DNA from: Sinohyriopsis cumingii
Taxonomy: Eukaryota > Mollusca > Bivalvia > Unionida > Unionidae
Reading direction: 5' to 3'
DNA: 64,000 bases
Assembly (NCBI GenBank): GCA_028554795.2
Contig: CM068838.1
Location: 86,308,944-86,372,943, forward strand
Shown: positions 34,575-46,320 of the stretch, piece after piece
How the letters are laid out: each line of letters opens with the position of its first letter
Position numbering within the stretch: the stretch's first letter is position 1
The notes under the pieces: generated by a model
Seen by the model: the letters and a program-made list of their open reading frames with translations, nothing else
What the model was told of the DNA's origin: nothing
Databases searched by the model: none
Program-made: the position numbers and the translations under genes

Positions 34575-36970
34575 TTAATGCGGACTTTGTATAGCGCATA
34601 ATCTTTAGAAGCTCTAAGCGCTTTACAACATTAGACAACACGTATTACAAAAAAACCCACCATGAAATTAAAAAAACATAAAAACATGCTGAAAATATTT
34701 CAGGTAGGGAACATTATTAGGTCTTTAAGTGTGTTATTGAAGTCGAAATAAGTAAGTTTTAAGAGCACTCTTGAATGGGATCACTGTCTTTGTGTCTAAG
34801 TTCAGTGGGCAATTCATTCCACGTTGATGGGCCCTGGTATGCAAAAGAACATTGTCCATATGGCTTCGTTTTCGTAGTGGGAATAATGAGTATACGATTG
34901 TCAGAAGAAGAGCGTAAGTATCTTGCTGGTGTGTACACATGGGTGAGGTCGGATAGGTATGTTGGACTAGAGTCCGTCAGTGAAATGTAGCACAGAGAAC
35001 AAATTTTGTGTTTGATTCTAGATCGAATGGATAGTCAGTTTAGGGTGCAGAGCGGCAGGGAGGTGTGCTCTGATCGTGGTACCCTAAGTATGATCCGAGC
35101 AGCAGTATTTTTAAGTTTCTGAAGTAGATATTGAGATGAACCAGACAGAATTGAATTACAATATTCCAGTCTTGAAAGTATTAATGAACATACAAGTGTT
35201 TTAGTGGTATCAACTGAAAGATATTTGCGAATGGAGCTGATGCGTCTCAGCTCAAGCCTTGCATATGTTCATGACATGTTGGTGCAGTGTGAGAGTACTG
35301 TCCAGAATGACACCCAGGTTTCGTACTAATTGTGTGAATTTAATGTTGGTGTTACTGATATTTATTGTTTGAGGTAAATGATGCGACTGAGAAAGTTTTT
35401 GTGTTTTGATCAGAATGGCCTCAGTTTTGCATCATTCATCTGCATCTTGTTACATGTCATCCATGAGTTCACCTCAGAAATGCACCTCTTTACACCTTGG
35501 ATGGTAGCATCAACTCCAGTTGGGTGGCTAGATTTGTATATTTGGATGTCGTCAGCGTATAATTGGTGAGACACTGGATGATGATCTATAACACTTGAAA
35601 GCGGCTGATTGTATAGAATGAAGAGAACAGATCCAATAACACACCCCTGTTGAACACCAAAACAAAGATTAACTGGGCTGGAGTGTATTCCATTTGCAAA
35701 CACAATATATGTCCTGTTGAATAAGTAGGACTTGAACTACAGTAAGGCTGTATCATGAATGCCAAATACATGCTGGAGACGGTGAAGTAATATATAGTGG
35801 TTTATTGTGTCAAATACTGCAGACAAATCAAGGTGGGTGAGGACTGTAATCTTTCCGCTATCCAAAGATGAGTAGTTTCAGTACTGTGGCAAGGGCGATA
35901 TGCAGATTGTACATTGCTAAAAAGACTGTTTGTATTCAGACGAGATACAAGCTGGGATAGAACAACCTTTTCTAATATTTTTTATATGAATGGGAGATTA
36001 GAAACTGGGTGGTAGTTCTTTAAATCGTTATGGTCTATCTAGTGTTGGTTTCTTCAGCAGAGGCTTTACAATGGCAGTTTTGAAAAATGATAGGAATTCC
36101 TCTGATGAGAGAGAGGTATTAATAACATCAGTTAGTGAAGATAATATTGGATCTAAACACTCAAGCAGCAGTGATGTTGGAATTGGATCAAGTTCACATG
36201 ACTCTGCACTCTTCATCACGATTGTACGTACTAAATCCATAGAGATAGGTTCAAATGCTGCTAATGGCTGCCGCTGAAATTATGTATCCCAACTGTATGG
36301 TGACGACGAGTCAATTGAAATTGTGTAGTCAAGCTTATCTCTAATGGTTTGTACTTTGTCACGGAAGAAATTTGCAAACAGGTCCGGAAGGTCGACTAGA
36401 GATAAGATAGTTGGAAGTGGTGTACATTTGTTCCTTGACATTATATTGTTAGTATTTTCGAAGAGCTCTTTGCTGCCTGAACTTTCCATTATGTTAGTAC
36501 TGTAGTGGGCTGATTTCCCTGCATGGACTATGTTTGTGACGTTCTTCTTAGCGTCTTTATAGATTTGCTTATGAATAGTAAGTCTGGTGGAAAGCCAAAG
36601 CCTCTCAGCTTTACGTCGGTCTCTTTTAGCAGTGCGAAGCTGGTCCCTAACACTGCTATACCATGGAGAACACTTTTGCTTTGATACACTGCACTTGGTG
36701 GTTGGGGCATGTTTGTCGAGCAATGAACGCAGGCAGTTATCGAGTTGTTCTGCTGTCGGATTGCTTGGATGTCATGCATTAGTTTGGTTCGATTTATCAT
36801 ACGGAAGTTTCTCTTAGTAGCAAATAAAGGTGGAGGGTTAGGGACTGATACTTCAAGATGGCATATAATGCAGAGGTGAGCAGATGCAAGTTCGTGGAAT
36901 AGAAGGGATGAACGTAGAGCACCATGGTTCTGTGCCTTCCAATGAAATGCACCACTGCCCAATAAGTTTG
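34534..36970 (-). mobile_element. CR1/L2-like non-LTR retrotransposon, 5' truncated
   Basis: On the minus strand, the sequence runs from endonuclease-end and linker coding through reverse transcriptase into a 3' end with TGTAAAGCGCTTAGAGCTTC and ATGCGCTATACAAAGTCCGC, closing with an ATT-repeat tail (34534-34574). That 3' end and tail are typical of the CR1/L2 group. It is interrupted by stops and frameshifts. Confidence 0.85.
35410..36723 (-). pseudogene. Reverse transcriptase of the truncated LINE
   Basis: Three open pieces in order: 36723-36280 (linker after endonuclease, with LDKHAPTTKCSVSKQKCSPW and YSSVRDQLRTAKRDRRKAER), 36240-36028 (KSAESCELDPIPTSLLLECL, then TAIVKPLLKKP, the start of the RT), and 35703-35410 (QQGCVIGSVLFILY, motif B, and HQLYADDIQIY, the YADD catalytic motif). 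Motif A lies between the last two pieces in disrupted sequence. The linker and SCELDPIP motif fit CR1/L2-type elements. It cannot encode an active enzyme. Confidence 0.85.
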
Positions 36971-36984
36971 GATTGGTTTTATGC

Positions 36985-37126
36985 GTTTAATGTCATTTCT
37001 CGACACATGTTAGGCTATACATGGCGGCCAGTATATTTGGTGCAGGAAGAATCCGGGAAGACTCTGGGAAGAACCACAGACCGACGGAAAGCTACAGGCA
37101 ATCTTTCTCACATATCCGTTCTGTAA
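36985..37126 (-). mobile_element. SINE family A fragment
   Basis: Matches the tail-side half of the family A copy at 17983-18233 (shared TATACATGGCGGCCAGTAT and GAATCCGGGAA segments). The tRNA-like head is missing. Confidence 0.8.
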
Positions 37127-37439
37127 AATTGTTTTCAATTAAAAACAGAAATAAATAAAATCTGGCAAGAGTTACAATTAAAATACGAAGAAAAAAACAA
37201 TCCGTAAATCAATAAAATCATATGTGGCATTTAAAATGTTTTTGTTTTTAAATTTCATACAAAAAGCGACGAGTAGTATGTTTAATATCCATGATTACAA
37301 ACTTGGAGTAAAGATCCCTCGCTTCTTCTTGCATGCTGTATACCTTTGGAAATACTTGCAACACACATTTCGTCGTGTAAATTTAAGCCGGAACTCAGGT
37401 GCAGACTTTCTTGCATTTGCAACGTTTTGAATATATATT

Positions 37440-37513
37440 TATATTTGTTCCTCATTCACGTTCTCTTTCTCTTCTAAAACATTCATCACCTTGTAAATAT
37501 TGTCAAGTTCGAA

Positions 37514-37551
<38 letters not shown>

Positions 37552-38318
37552 AACGATTAAATAAGAGAAATAAACAACAAGGGAGATGATTTTTTTCCGA
37601 TACGCTTTTGTAATGTGTTTTATATTGGGTCGTACAAAGATGAAAATTATTAATCTTGATGGTCAATAAAAAACCGTCGATTTGTGCGTCGGTCTGTTTG
37701 TTACCCCATCTTCTAAACCGTTGATTGGAATTTCAGGAATCTGTGTAGTTATCTTGCATCCATGATACGGATGTGTAAGAGGCAATATCATCCACGCTAT
37801 GGCTCCCGCCCCGTGGTCCATGACAGGTCACAACCGTAATATATACATGACGAAATACGTCATTACAGTGACAGTTTCACATATTTTCTAGGTAAACTGT
37901 ACACATGAAATAGCAACATATATGGCAGTTATTGGTTTAATATTATATGTCGACATCTCTTCGGAAAGAAAAGAATGTGTAACCTTTATTCTGTTTTACT
38001 TTTAACGGTTTAGTTTAAGAATATTTAACGAGCTATACTGGCGATAGTGCTGGTAAACATGTATGTATTTGATGTACTTCGGTCTGTGAATTAACTATGA
38101 AACTGTAATTTGTGCGTTCCCGTATTCTGAATGTCTTATGTAGAAAGTTTCTTTCTTCCATTACGTTCTCATTCTTACTCTCAGAAAAGAAGAATCTCAT
38201 CAAAAGAGTGTCCATTACGGAATCGCCTTAACAAGTCAATTAGAAAACAACAAGTAAACAAATTAAATAAATAAATAAAGGTACTGACTTTTTTTCCAAA
38301 TTTTTTATACCATTTCTT

Positions 38319-38365
<47 letters not shown>

Positions 38366-40500
38366 GGTCATACAAAGATGAAAAACATTGGTTGTGAAGG
38401 TCTATAAGGAAAATCTGGGAAAGTTTCTGTTACATGGATTGGTATCACATTTATCAACAGGTCTTGGTAGCCACAAGGGATATTGTGATACCTTGTCCGT
38501 TTGTCTGTGTGTTACTCCTTCGTTCCCTAAACATGTGGGTGCAAACTGACGAAACTTCGCAGTTATCTTATCCCCGTGATCAACTTCTGTATGATATTCT
38601 TGGCTCAGTACCGTGTGGTGCCCGGGAGAGGTGAAATTAATAATTAAAGAACCAGTAAAATATACCAAAGAAAAATTTTATAACAGTAACATTGCCATAT
38701 ATTTCCTAACTAATCTGTTTATCGGCCATTTTCCTAACCACTAAACAACCAAAACACGTACATACGCAATCACAGCAGGAAGACGCGATAGGTTTGTGAT
38801 AGCTTTTGTAATATGACCCATTGTTTTGAGAATGGAGGATGGGTAAGTAAAAAAGCGAGGATAATTTCCAATGGTGAGCAAGTTTAGCTGCTCTATTTCC
38901 TATATTTTTATTAGGACAGAATTTTTAGTAAAAGTAATAACATTGAAATTTTCGCTAAATTGTGTTAGAAGTAAATTTTGATTAAATTATATTGAAAGGA
39001 ATTTTCTATTAAAATATATTGAGATTAAATTCATTTTTTTTTTTCGGTATTACAATTATATACTATTTAATAAATATTGCGCCCTTATAGCAAAAGGCAA
39101 AACTCTCTTGTACTATGCATTTACCTTCTACCATAATTCAGCCAAAAAACTACACTCGGTAAGTTATGTGGATAGTGTCATGTGTTTAGGCTCGAATAAA
39201 CAGTAACACAAGAAAGAGTGAAAACAATAACCTTTAAAAAATACAAGAATTTATTTCCCTGGAAAAATTATGTAAATTTAAAAGAAAAATATGAACTTGT
39301 ATATAGAATCAAATCCAAAAATAATCCAAGAATAATCCGAGAATACAATTTTAGTAGTCCTAATAACAAAATGTTCGAATGATTTCAAGTTCGAATCCCG
39401 ACGAAAAATCAGAGATGCAAGACGATGACGTATGCTGCAACATGTAGTGTTGAAGTCTACAGTTCCTTGTAGAAACACGAATTATCACTTCGGTTTTAGA
39501 TAACTGAAACATTTTTATAATAAAAAAAAAACTGTCCTTGTTCAACAATTTGACATGAGCACACTTATTTTCCAGAAAAATAACAGAATTAATGATTTTG
39601 AATCTAAGTAATTTGAAATAATTTAAATCCACGTAATTTGAAATAACTCCAAGCAGCACAACATACATCTTCCAGTGTAACAACCCAGCTTCCACTGAGA
39701 AATAATTCTCTAAAACATAGGTTAGAACGTCTTCTAAACGTAAAAAGCGGGTCACGTGATTATGTTCTCGAAGCTCATATAAACTAGGTACTTGTTAAAG
39801 GTCATGTACATCCAGTGTGACCGAAACGAAAACCAATCATTTTATTCTAAGGAATAATATATATAAAACTATTGTTTACATCTTAAACACGAAGTCCCAT
39901 CATAGCCTCGACAACAACCAATCATTTTAAAATAAAGATAGAACTTGTTTACGTGGTCGCTACAAATTTACATAACAATATATGAACTAAACAAATTCCA
40001 AAGATTCTTTCTAATTGGGTAAATGAGCTGATCTGGCAAAATAGTCTATCTAATGACGTACATAGACCCAGACGATAGTCTGTAAGAAACGATGGAGCCT
40101 CATTTTGAGATTCTGGCGAAACAGAAAAGCTAGACGTATGACCATATTTGGCTACGAAACTGGTATATAAAAAAAAACGTCTGGCTTCGGACGCATCAGT
40201 CCATTCTTCGAAATCTCAAAGAGGCTTGTGTCGTTGCAGGTAAGATTATAGTATATGTACGACTTTTTTTATATAGTATAAGGATTTTTAGTGTCAAGAT
40301 GTTAATCTAAGATCAGTACGTTGCAACATCGGATTATTTTTAATATTTCTTTATTATTCTTTAATATAATGTATTGAAAAGTTGAATTGCTTGAAGAACT
40401 TATATTTACTTGTAATTATATTATTGATTATAGTATAAAAAGCAACGTTCGCTACCAACTTCATACTCAATAATTGTTAATTTAGAAATAAAATACTCTT
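37440..40500. repeat. Large diverged duplication, copy 2
   Basis: Partner of 30240-32780, with the same landmarks in the same order and orientation. Microsatellites (CA at 37517-37549, CT at 38322-38361) and local expansions differ between copies. Confidence 0.7.
40164..40241 (+). promoter_or_regulatory. Promoter/first-exon-like module, copy 2
   Basis: TATATAA at 40164-40170, an initiator-like TCAGT at 40196-40200, and a possible 42-base leader ending GTTGCAG followed by GTAAGATT, a good splice donor. It sits at the position matching the module at 32463-32532 in the duplicated block. No downstream coding exon is identified. Confidence 0.4.
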
Positions 40501-40740
40501 TAAATAATATAGTTTAATATGTTGACATTTTAGATTAGATTCAGTAAAATATATATTATTAATAATTCCAATTTTTATAAATGAAACGGATTTTCCGCAA
40601 TACGATTGGCTGTAAACGGTCACATAATGCTGATCTGGAATTTTGACACATCGATAAATTCTGGGATTACTTTTGATTTTTGGACTGTTTGCAATATAAA
40701 TAAACATTGCAGTCACGTCATTGTGAAACGATTTTTTCAT
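40477..40740 (-). CDS. Hypothetical protein, 87 aa
   Basis: An open Met-initiated frame beginning MKKSFHNDVTAMFIYIANSP with two Cys and strand-like segments (VKIPDQHYVTVYSQSY). No family recognised. It lies at the right edge of the proposed inverted block, so if the inversion is real it was once on the plus strand beside the gene remnant at 27928-28350. Confidence 0.3.
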   Translation of the reverse strand: MKKSFHNDVTAMFIYIANSPKIKSNPRIYRCVKIPDQHYVTVYSQSYCGKSVSFIKIGIINNIYFTESNLKCQHIKLYYLKSILFLN

Positions 40741-40804
40741 CTATAAAATTTTTGATTCAGCAAATAAATATAAATTATACCCTTTTATACCTTTTTCAAA
40801 TATT

Positions 40805-40941
40805 CTTCCTTACAACACCTATGTAAACAAAACTCCAAGTACAAAAAAAAAAGGTTTACAAATGTGTACAAGCTGGAAAATAACTAAAATTCTAGTCATT
40901 TTATTTCTATATAATATGAATATACATATATACAAATAATA
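40805..40941. repeat. Segment X-b, direct copy of 52005-52140
   Basis: About 137 bases match 52005-52140 almost perfectly, starting with CTTCCTTAC, the inverse of the GTAAGGAAG at 28351. In the outside copy this segment is directly joined to segment X-a. Confidence 0.93.
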
Positions 40942-40963
40942 AAAGACGTAAAATAATAAACAA

Positions 40964-42215
40964 TTGGAGAGACTACAATTCCCAATAGCAGTAAAAACGA
41001 TAACCGAAGAGATTTTGTACGAATCAAAATATAAATCAAAAGGAGCTTCGATTGAAATTATTGATCATAATGCACATGCGTGGACTAATGCAGTAATACT
41101 ATTTCCACGAAATCGAACTGTTCAATTTTACCATGGTGATATATTCGATTTTATTGACGAAATAAGTAAAAACGATACTGTATCGGTATGGTTATTTCAA
41201 AGTTCTGATGATAGAGACTATGATCAGTTTGTACGACCTAATGGCGTTATTTATTGCACAGAATCTCTCCACGAAGAAATGAAAAATCTTGCGTTGAAAT
41301 ATACCGATAATGCTGAACAATTACTCAGTAATTGTTTTACAGTTCCGTCAGTCGCAGCTCATTTTGCTAGAGAGAAAAATTTGTGGAAACCAAGTCTGTC
41401 TGATTTTCTCAATGCTATAATATTGTGTCGAATACGGAAACGGTGGATTGTGGAATGGTAAATACGATCACAAAGATGTTATCTCGGTTGATATCGTTGC
41501 ATGCTATTCCAGACTTGGAATGGGAGAGTGTTCTAAGTATTTTGAGCGATTTGGACATCCCACACACGAGATGACTAGAGTATCGATAAACGGACCATTA
41601 CCAGATTTTGACTTGACCGGATTCGCTTGTATCGAGTCATTTAAGTTTTCCGAAAATCTTCATCCGATTTCTTGTGTCTTGTTTGGCAAATATTTCAGAC
41701 AAAAATGTGGGCACCAATAGTATTACTACGACATATGTTCGATGTAAAAATACTATGATTTTTAACAGTAAGTGAAGCAATTATATCATATAGTCCGCAG
41801 AAAGAGGTTTGGTTACCACAACAAAAGAAATATTCTGATGATGAAAATCCTGATATAACTGATTTTGAAAATAAAATCACAAAGGATCTTGACAAAAAAA
41901 ATACTCGGTAAATTTACCCAGGGAGGATCATATGATAAACGACATTGTACAAGATTACTTATAGACGATGCTGTGTTAGATTTGATACAACGAAAAGAAA
42001 TACGTTTATAAGTCGAAGTAATGTTAATTTATCAGACGGAACTAAATTAGGTACAATTGTGAGTTATACTGATGGTGAGTCGCCGAGTTTACTCATTTAA
42101 GATCTACAATGCTCGCGTACGTTTCGATAAATCTATTATCGATGATAAATAGAGTTTCCGAGTTTGCTGTCAGAGTCGCTACGGATTCGTTTTATATCAG
42201 CAAGAATGCGTGATT
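40964..42215 (+). pseudogene. Family B DNA polymerase (Polinton pPolB type), frameshifted
   Basis: An open frame from a TTG at 40964 to 41461 gives an N-terminal region that I do not assign to motifs. The palm begins in the overlapping frame from 41448: GGLWNGKYDHKD, then SVDIVACYS with motif A Asp at 41490-41492, followed by ECSKYFERFGHPTHEMTRVS. Further frames carry FTQGGSYDKRHCTRLLIDD and finally VATDSFYI (about 42175-42200), the motif C region with its catalytic Asp-Ser (Asp at 42184). Motif order A then C and the distance agree with protein-primed polymerases of Polintons and relatives. At least four frameshifts or stops. It would replicate the element DNA in an intact relative. The SF1 helicase follows directly. 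Confidence 0.78.
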
Positions 42216-42287
42216 ACTATAATAAAAAAAACAAGAAAATATACTTTATTAATCTGAATCCGCCGACGCTGAAATTAAGGGTATTTA

Positions 42288-43342
42288 TTGCCAAAAAATC
42301 AAATATCAAAATTATCATCTGCACCATCTGTATATGATCCAGTAGCTAGACATAAAACAGTTTATCTCAATGGGTCTGGTGGTTGTGGTAAAACAACTCG
42401 TGTGATTGAATTATTCTTAAACAGTTGTTCAGAAATAGTTATATTAACACCTACACACAGACTCGCAAAAGAAAGGAGAGAAAGAAGTATTAAATCACGC
42501 ACTTATCATGCATTATTTCTACGGAAGGGAGATAAATGGACTCCTGAACGAATGGCGGAGAAATATATTCCAAGGATTATCGTTTGGGATGAAATATACA
42601 CCGTTTCATTAGAAATGTTAAATGTATTTATTGATTGGCTGTTGTTGAAGAATAATGCTGTAATAATGTGTGGCAATCATGGTCAACCACCACCCATTGT
42701 TCGGTTGTCTCCACATGAACGGCTGAAGAAGTTTGTAGATTATGAAATTAATCAGAATACAACCGAATAAAATTCAATGTGAAATAATGCGTAAGATAAT
42801 TTCAGAAAGTTCTATGAACGATTTTATGCAAGCGTGGAGACCAATGATTTGATAGTTGCAAGTAGAAAGATAGTTCGTGATACACTTCAACAGCGGTTAT
42901 TTATGTTACATAAAGAAAAAAAAATTCTACATGTACCGTTGTGTTATCGACGGCAGAATATCGACGTTGATATACCAGGATCATAAGAGAAAGAAAAAAT
43001 CTTGTATTAAAAAATATTGTTTTAGTGCCTGTCAATGTTGTTGAGAGCGCGTTAACTATGGACAAAACTCCGTGGACGCTAGGATACGCAATCACGATTC
43101 ATTCATCACAAGGATTAACCATTTCTGATGCAAGTGTCTGGATCGCCGATGATTGTATCGAATGGTCAAACTTAATTTATCTCGCAGTGTCTAGAGTCAG
43201 AAGAATATCTCAGCTGCGGAGAGTTATCTTAGACTTTACAGAAACTACTGGAGACAACAACAAAGTTGCTGTTGGCGATGTTATTGACAATGATATAGCA
43301 AGAAAACAATTAGTTATAAACAATGTGACAAAAAATAAATAA
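42288..43342 (+). pseudogene. SF1 (Pif1/RecD-like) helicase, frameshifted
   Basis: Open pieces at 42288-42767 and 43025-43342 with a disrupted stretch between them. Motif I is NGSGGCGKTT (about 42369-42398), motif II IVWDEIY, motif III CGNHGQPPP, and in the second piece motif V GYAITIHSSQG and motif VI LIYLAVSRVRRI. These are in SF1 order, and the HSSQG and SRVR forms point to the Pif1/RecD side. The piece lies 70-odd bases after the polymerase palm on the same strand, so the two may have been one polyprotein or adjacent genes. Superfamily 1 helicases are not part of the minimal Polinton core. Confidence 0.8.
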
Positions 43343-43551
43343 ATGCGGCTTTGATCTCGATGCTGAATTTATCATGACATTGAAACAACAGTAAAATAAT
43401 CATTGTGCGATCTGTAACACAGTATTGTTGTGGAGCAATATTCTTAATAACCCAAGACAACTTACTGTAGCCAGAATTAATAGTAAGTTTGGTCACACCA
43501 GAAAATGTGATGCTGACCTGCCTTGAATGCAATCGACGTCGAGGTGCTAGT
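43343..43551. other. Convergent intergenic region
   Basis: Lies between the plus-strand helicase and minus-strand integrase ends. A weak minus-strand open frame overlaps it; no feature is recognised. Confidence 0.4.
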
Positions 43552-44560
43552 TTACAAAAGTGAATGTGGTGGTAAATGTGTGTCTTCAGGAATTACTTGT
43601 AATTGCTCGCGTACAAATCCACGTTGAGGATCAGTTGAATCTAATATGTAGATTGCAGGCCTACCCGTAGATCTTACCACGCTAGACATTTTATGTTTTG
43701 TAATACTCCAAATAGAATCAGTCGCTCTTTTTTTCACCGCCCTCAGGTTCACCTGGTTCATATAAATATCTTAGTCACATTACCTAATACTGCTTGTTTT
43801 GAAAAGTCATGTCGCTGTATTGGTATACGTTTTTATGTAATCGCATTAACGGGTTTCATAGAAGTTGTTCGAGTAATTTCATTATTTAACGCAGCTATCA
43901 CACTTGGTACTCTTGCAACCCATTTGCGAGATTTCCTATCTTTCTGAATTATTTCCTTTGCATATTGATATTCAAATAACCGCTCAGCAAGTGTTGATTA
44001 AATCGTTCAACAATTGCATGATCACGATGAATTGCAGTATGTCCTTGTCTGATTTTGACGTTATGTTTTTTCATCAACGACGATACTGCACCAAAAAATT
44101 CTTTGCCAGGATCAACCTGTAATAGTTGTGGCCATCGTAAGGGTCCTCGTTGATAAATTCGTTCAAAAGCAAAAGAAACTTCAGTTGCTTTTTTAGTTGA
44201 TAATGTTTCCGCTTCATTATATCTACTTGCAACGGCAACGGCAGTTATCGCGTATTTGTATGTCAATTGATGTCTTACAATTTTAATAGTATCATGTGGT
44301 AAAAATAAAATATCTGCTTGATGAACTTCATTAGCAATGCTGACATCAAAATGTGCATGTGGAATATTTTTACGTGGTGGTAGTTAATTCTGCCATATTG
44401 CCTGTCGTGCTAACCATTTTCAGCACCAAAACGTGTAACATTTGCTGCATCAGCGAGTTTACTAATCGCTGCTCTACCCTTCCAATATCCTCTTGGGCTA
44501 TAATAAATCGATCCCATTATTTTAATAATCGGTTGATTAATTACCGGCTTCGAATAATAA
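43552..44560 (-). pseudogene. Retroviral-type integrase (Polinton integrase), frameshifted
   Basis: On the minus strand: an N-terminal part with IYYSPRGYWKGRAAISKLAD (about 44530-44470), then the catalytic core. The core has HQADILFLPHD (first Asp near 44312), YKYAITAVAVASRYNEAETL, QVDPGKEF (second Asp at about 44111) and HAIVERFNQHLL (Glu at about 44006), a DDE set with a D-to-E step of 35 residues. The C-terminal part, 43761-43552, has ATDSIWSITKHKMSSVVRS and GFVREQLQVIPED, resembling the beta-barrel after Polinton integrase cores. There are stops or shifts after 43949, near 43780 and in the N-terminal region. In an active copy it would join element ends to host DNA, giving the 5-6 bp duplication seen here. 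Confidence 0.88.
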
Positions 44561-44614
44561 TGTAATTTTCATCGCAGATTTTACCAACCAATTAGCTAAT
44601 ATTTCTTTAAAATA

Positions 44615-44995
44615 TTAATTTTTTAAGGAATTTAATGCATGAATTAATTTTTTTTTTTTTTTGGCAGAAATATGTCGTTGTTCTAAATCTAGATTTTTAT
44701 AAGCTACATCATGAACATGACATGCTTTATCAATAGCATTTTTTGGATACTCTCCAGGTCTTAGTTGATCTCGCTCGTGAAGTCGGATATCAAGTCGGGT
44801 TCCAGGACCACAATAATTATATCCAGGAAGGTGTTTTTCTCCTGGGTATTTAGCCAATGAAGTTCCTGGTAATTTTTCTAATGAAGTAGCGATATCACCA
44901 CAAATTTATTGTTAGAAATAAATTTATATTTATTTGTACCACATTTTACACATTTACCTGTAAGTGCACGCTTTTTATTTTTTATTATTATTGTT
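44615..44995 (-). pseudogene. Zinc-ribbon plus phospholipase A2-like protein
   Basis: On the minus strand the upstream part encodes KKRALTGKCVKCGTNKYKF, a CxxC knuckle, and after a frame change the 44857-44615 frame encodes a phospholipase A2-like domain: LPGYNYCGPGTRLD (calcium-loop type) and KACHVHDVAYKN, with the catalytic His-Asp pair at 44708-44713. The end runs into a Lys-rich segment encoded by a run of about 12 T's at about 44651 (A on the coding strand), where another shift is likely. Viral and Polinton PLA2 domains of this class act in entry through membranes in intact particles. The start is not fixed. Confidence 0.72.
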
Positions 44996-45071
44996 GTCAA
45001 TCCACTTGTGGATGTTGATGTTCTGCATCAAACACAATATAGATCCATATTATTTATTATATTTGTACAAC

Positions 45072-45729
45072 ATGGATGTCATTGATTTCTCAGCGACACG
45101 AAAACAAGAGCCAGTAAAACATAGTTCAGCATTACCGATTGATAATAATAGGTCCATCTGGGTCTGGTAAAATGCAATTATTACTTAATTAGATAATGAG
45201 ATGGCTCAAGTGGGATAAACTATATTTAGCAGGACCGTCAGTTGATTATCAGCGGTGCTATGATGTACTGAAAGATTTTAATGAAACTGGAAAATTCTTA
45301 AATGAAGATGGCGATGACATTATTAATTTTATAACTGATATTGATGAAGCCCCACCTGTAGATGACCTTGATGGATTTATTAATAATCTCGTAGTACACG
45401 ACGACGCAATGTTAGATAAACAAATAAATCCAGCAAGAATATTTTTCCGTGGAAGGCATAATAATACAGATATTATCTCTGTTACTCAGAGATATGTACA
45501 AATACCTAAAGTCATCAGAGATAACTGTAATATTTTAGTTGTGATTAATGGAGTTGATACACATACTCTGCGAAATTTTCATCAGACTTGTTGTAGTGGG
45601 GATATGGACATGATTAAGTTCAAACATTTCTTTTCAAAAGCACAGTCTACTCCACACGGATTTATAGCAATAAATTTACACGATCCCAGAAGAAGATATC
45701 GTGTAGGTCTTGATAAAATATTTGGTTGA
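45072..45729 (+). pseudogene. A32/FtsK-like genome packaging ATPase, damaged
   Basis: The ATG at 45072 starts a frame that leaves phase before the P loop; the downstream frame has IIGPSGSGK (Walker A, 45151-45171), an in-frame TAG soon after, then an open run to 45729 with KLYLAGPSVDYQRCYDV, NLVVHDDAML (Walker B, near 45390-45405) and FFRGRHNNTDIISVTQRYVQ, followed by IPKVIRDNCNILVVI. The GRH...TQ (sensor) and RDNC segments are typical of A32-like ATPases of Polintons and nucleocytoplasmic viruses. It would pump DNA into capsids. One shift and one stop break this copy. It is the last gene before the right terminal repeat. Confidence 0.88.
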
Positions 45730-45757
45730 GAGACTGTTATAATAATGATTTAATTAC

Positions 45758-45999
45758 AGCAGCAGAGAGGGTGCGACCTCAATGAGACGTCACGCGGGTA
45801 AACTTCGCGTGTACTTGAAAAAAAACACCGACGACAAAACAGCAAAAAAACCCAGTAACTCATAAACTAACCCAATTAGAGAAACTCACGGTCAGTTAGA
45901 GGCTTTGGTTATTGACCATATATTTTTCATTTTCATAGGAAGCTTCATTTTTTCAAAAATTACGTTCTTACAAAAAGTCTGTTCACCCTCTCTGCTGCT
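45758..45999. repeat. Right terminal inverted repeat
   Basis: Reverse complement of 20941-21178 with about 10% differences and small indels. It ends CACCCTCTCTGCTGCT at 45999, followed by AAAATTT, so the target duplication is AAAAT, or TAAAAT if the terminal T is shared. Confidence 0.92.
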
Positions 46000-46151
46000 A
46001 AAATTTATCGTTAGAACTTAAGTATTAACATGCATGTATTAATAAATCATATTATGTATTTACACATGCATGTATGTGTGAATATCTGCTGTTCAACAAT
46101 ACCATTGTAGGTATTATATCACTGAAAATACTGCTATCTATAACAGTAATA

Positions 46152-46191
<40 letters not shown>

Positions 46192-46320
46192 TTAGCTTTT
46201 TCGTTCTCTCATTAAAGTTTTCATTTTTTACAAAATTTATTTATCATTTCATCTCGAATTTCCGACATGCCATTTCTTTCTCTCTCTCCCTCCCTCTCTC
46301 TCTCTCTCTCTCTAAATCCT
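46000..46320. other. Flank with ATT and CT microsatellites
   Basis: (ATT)n at 46153-46192 and a CT-rich run at about 46278-46312. No gene. Confidence 0.85.
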
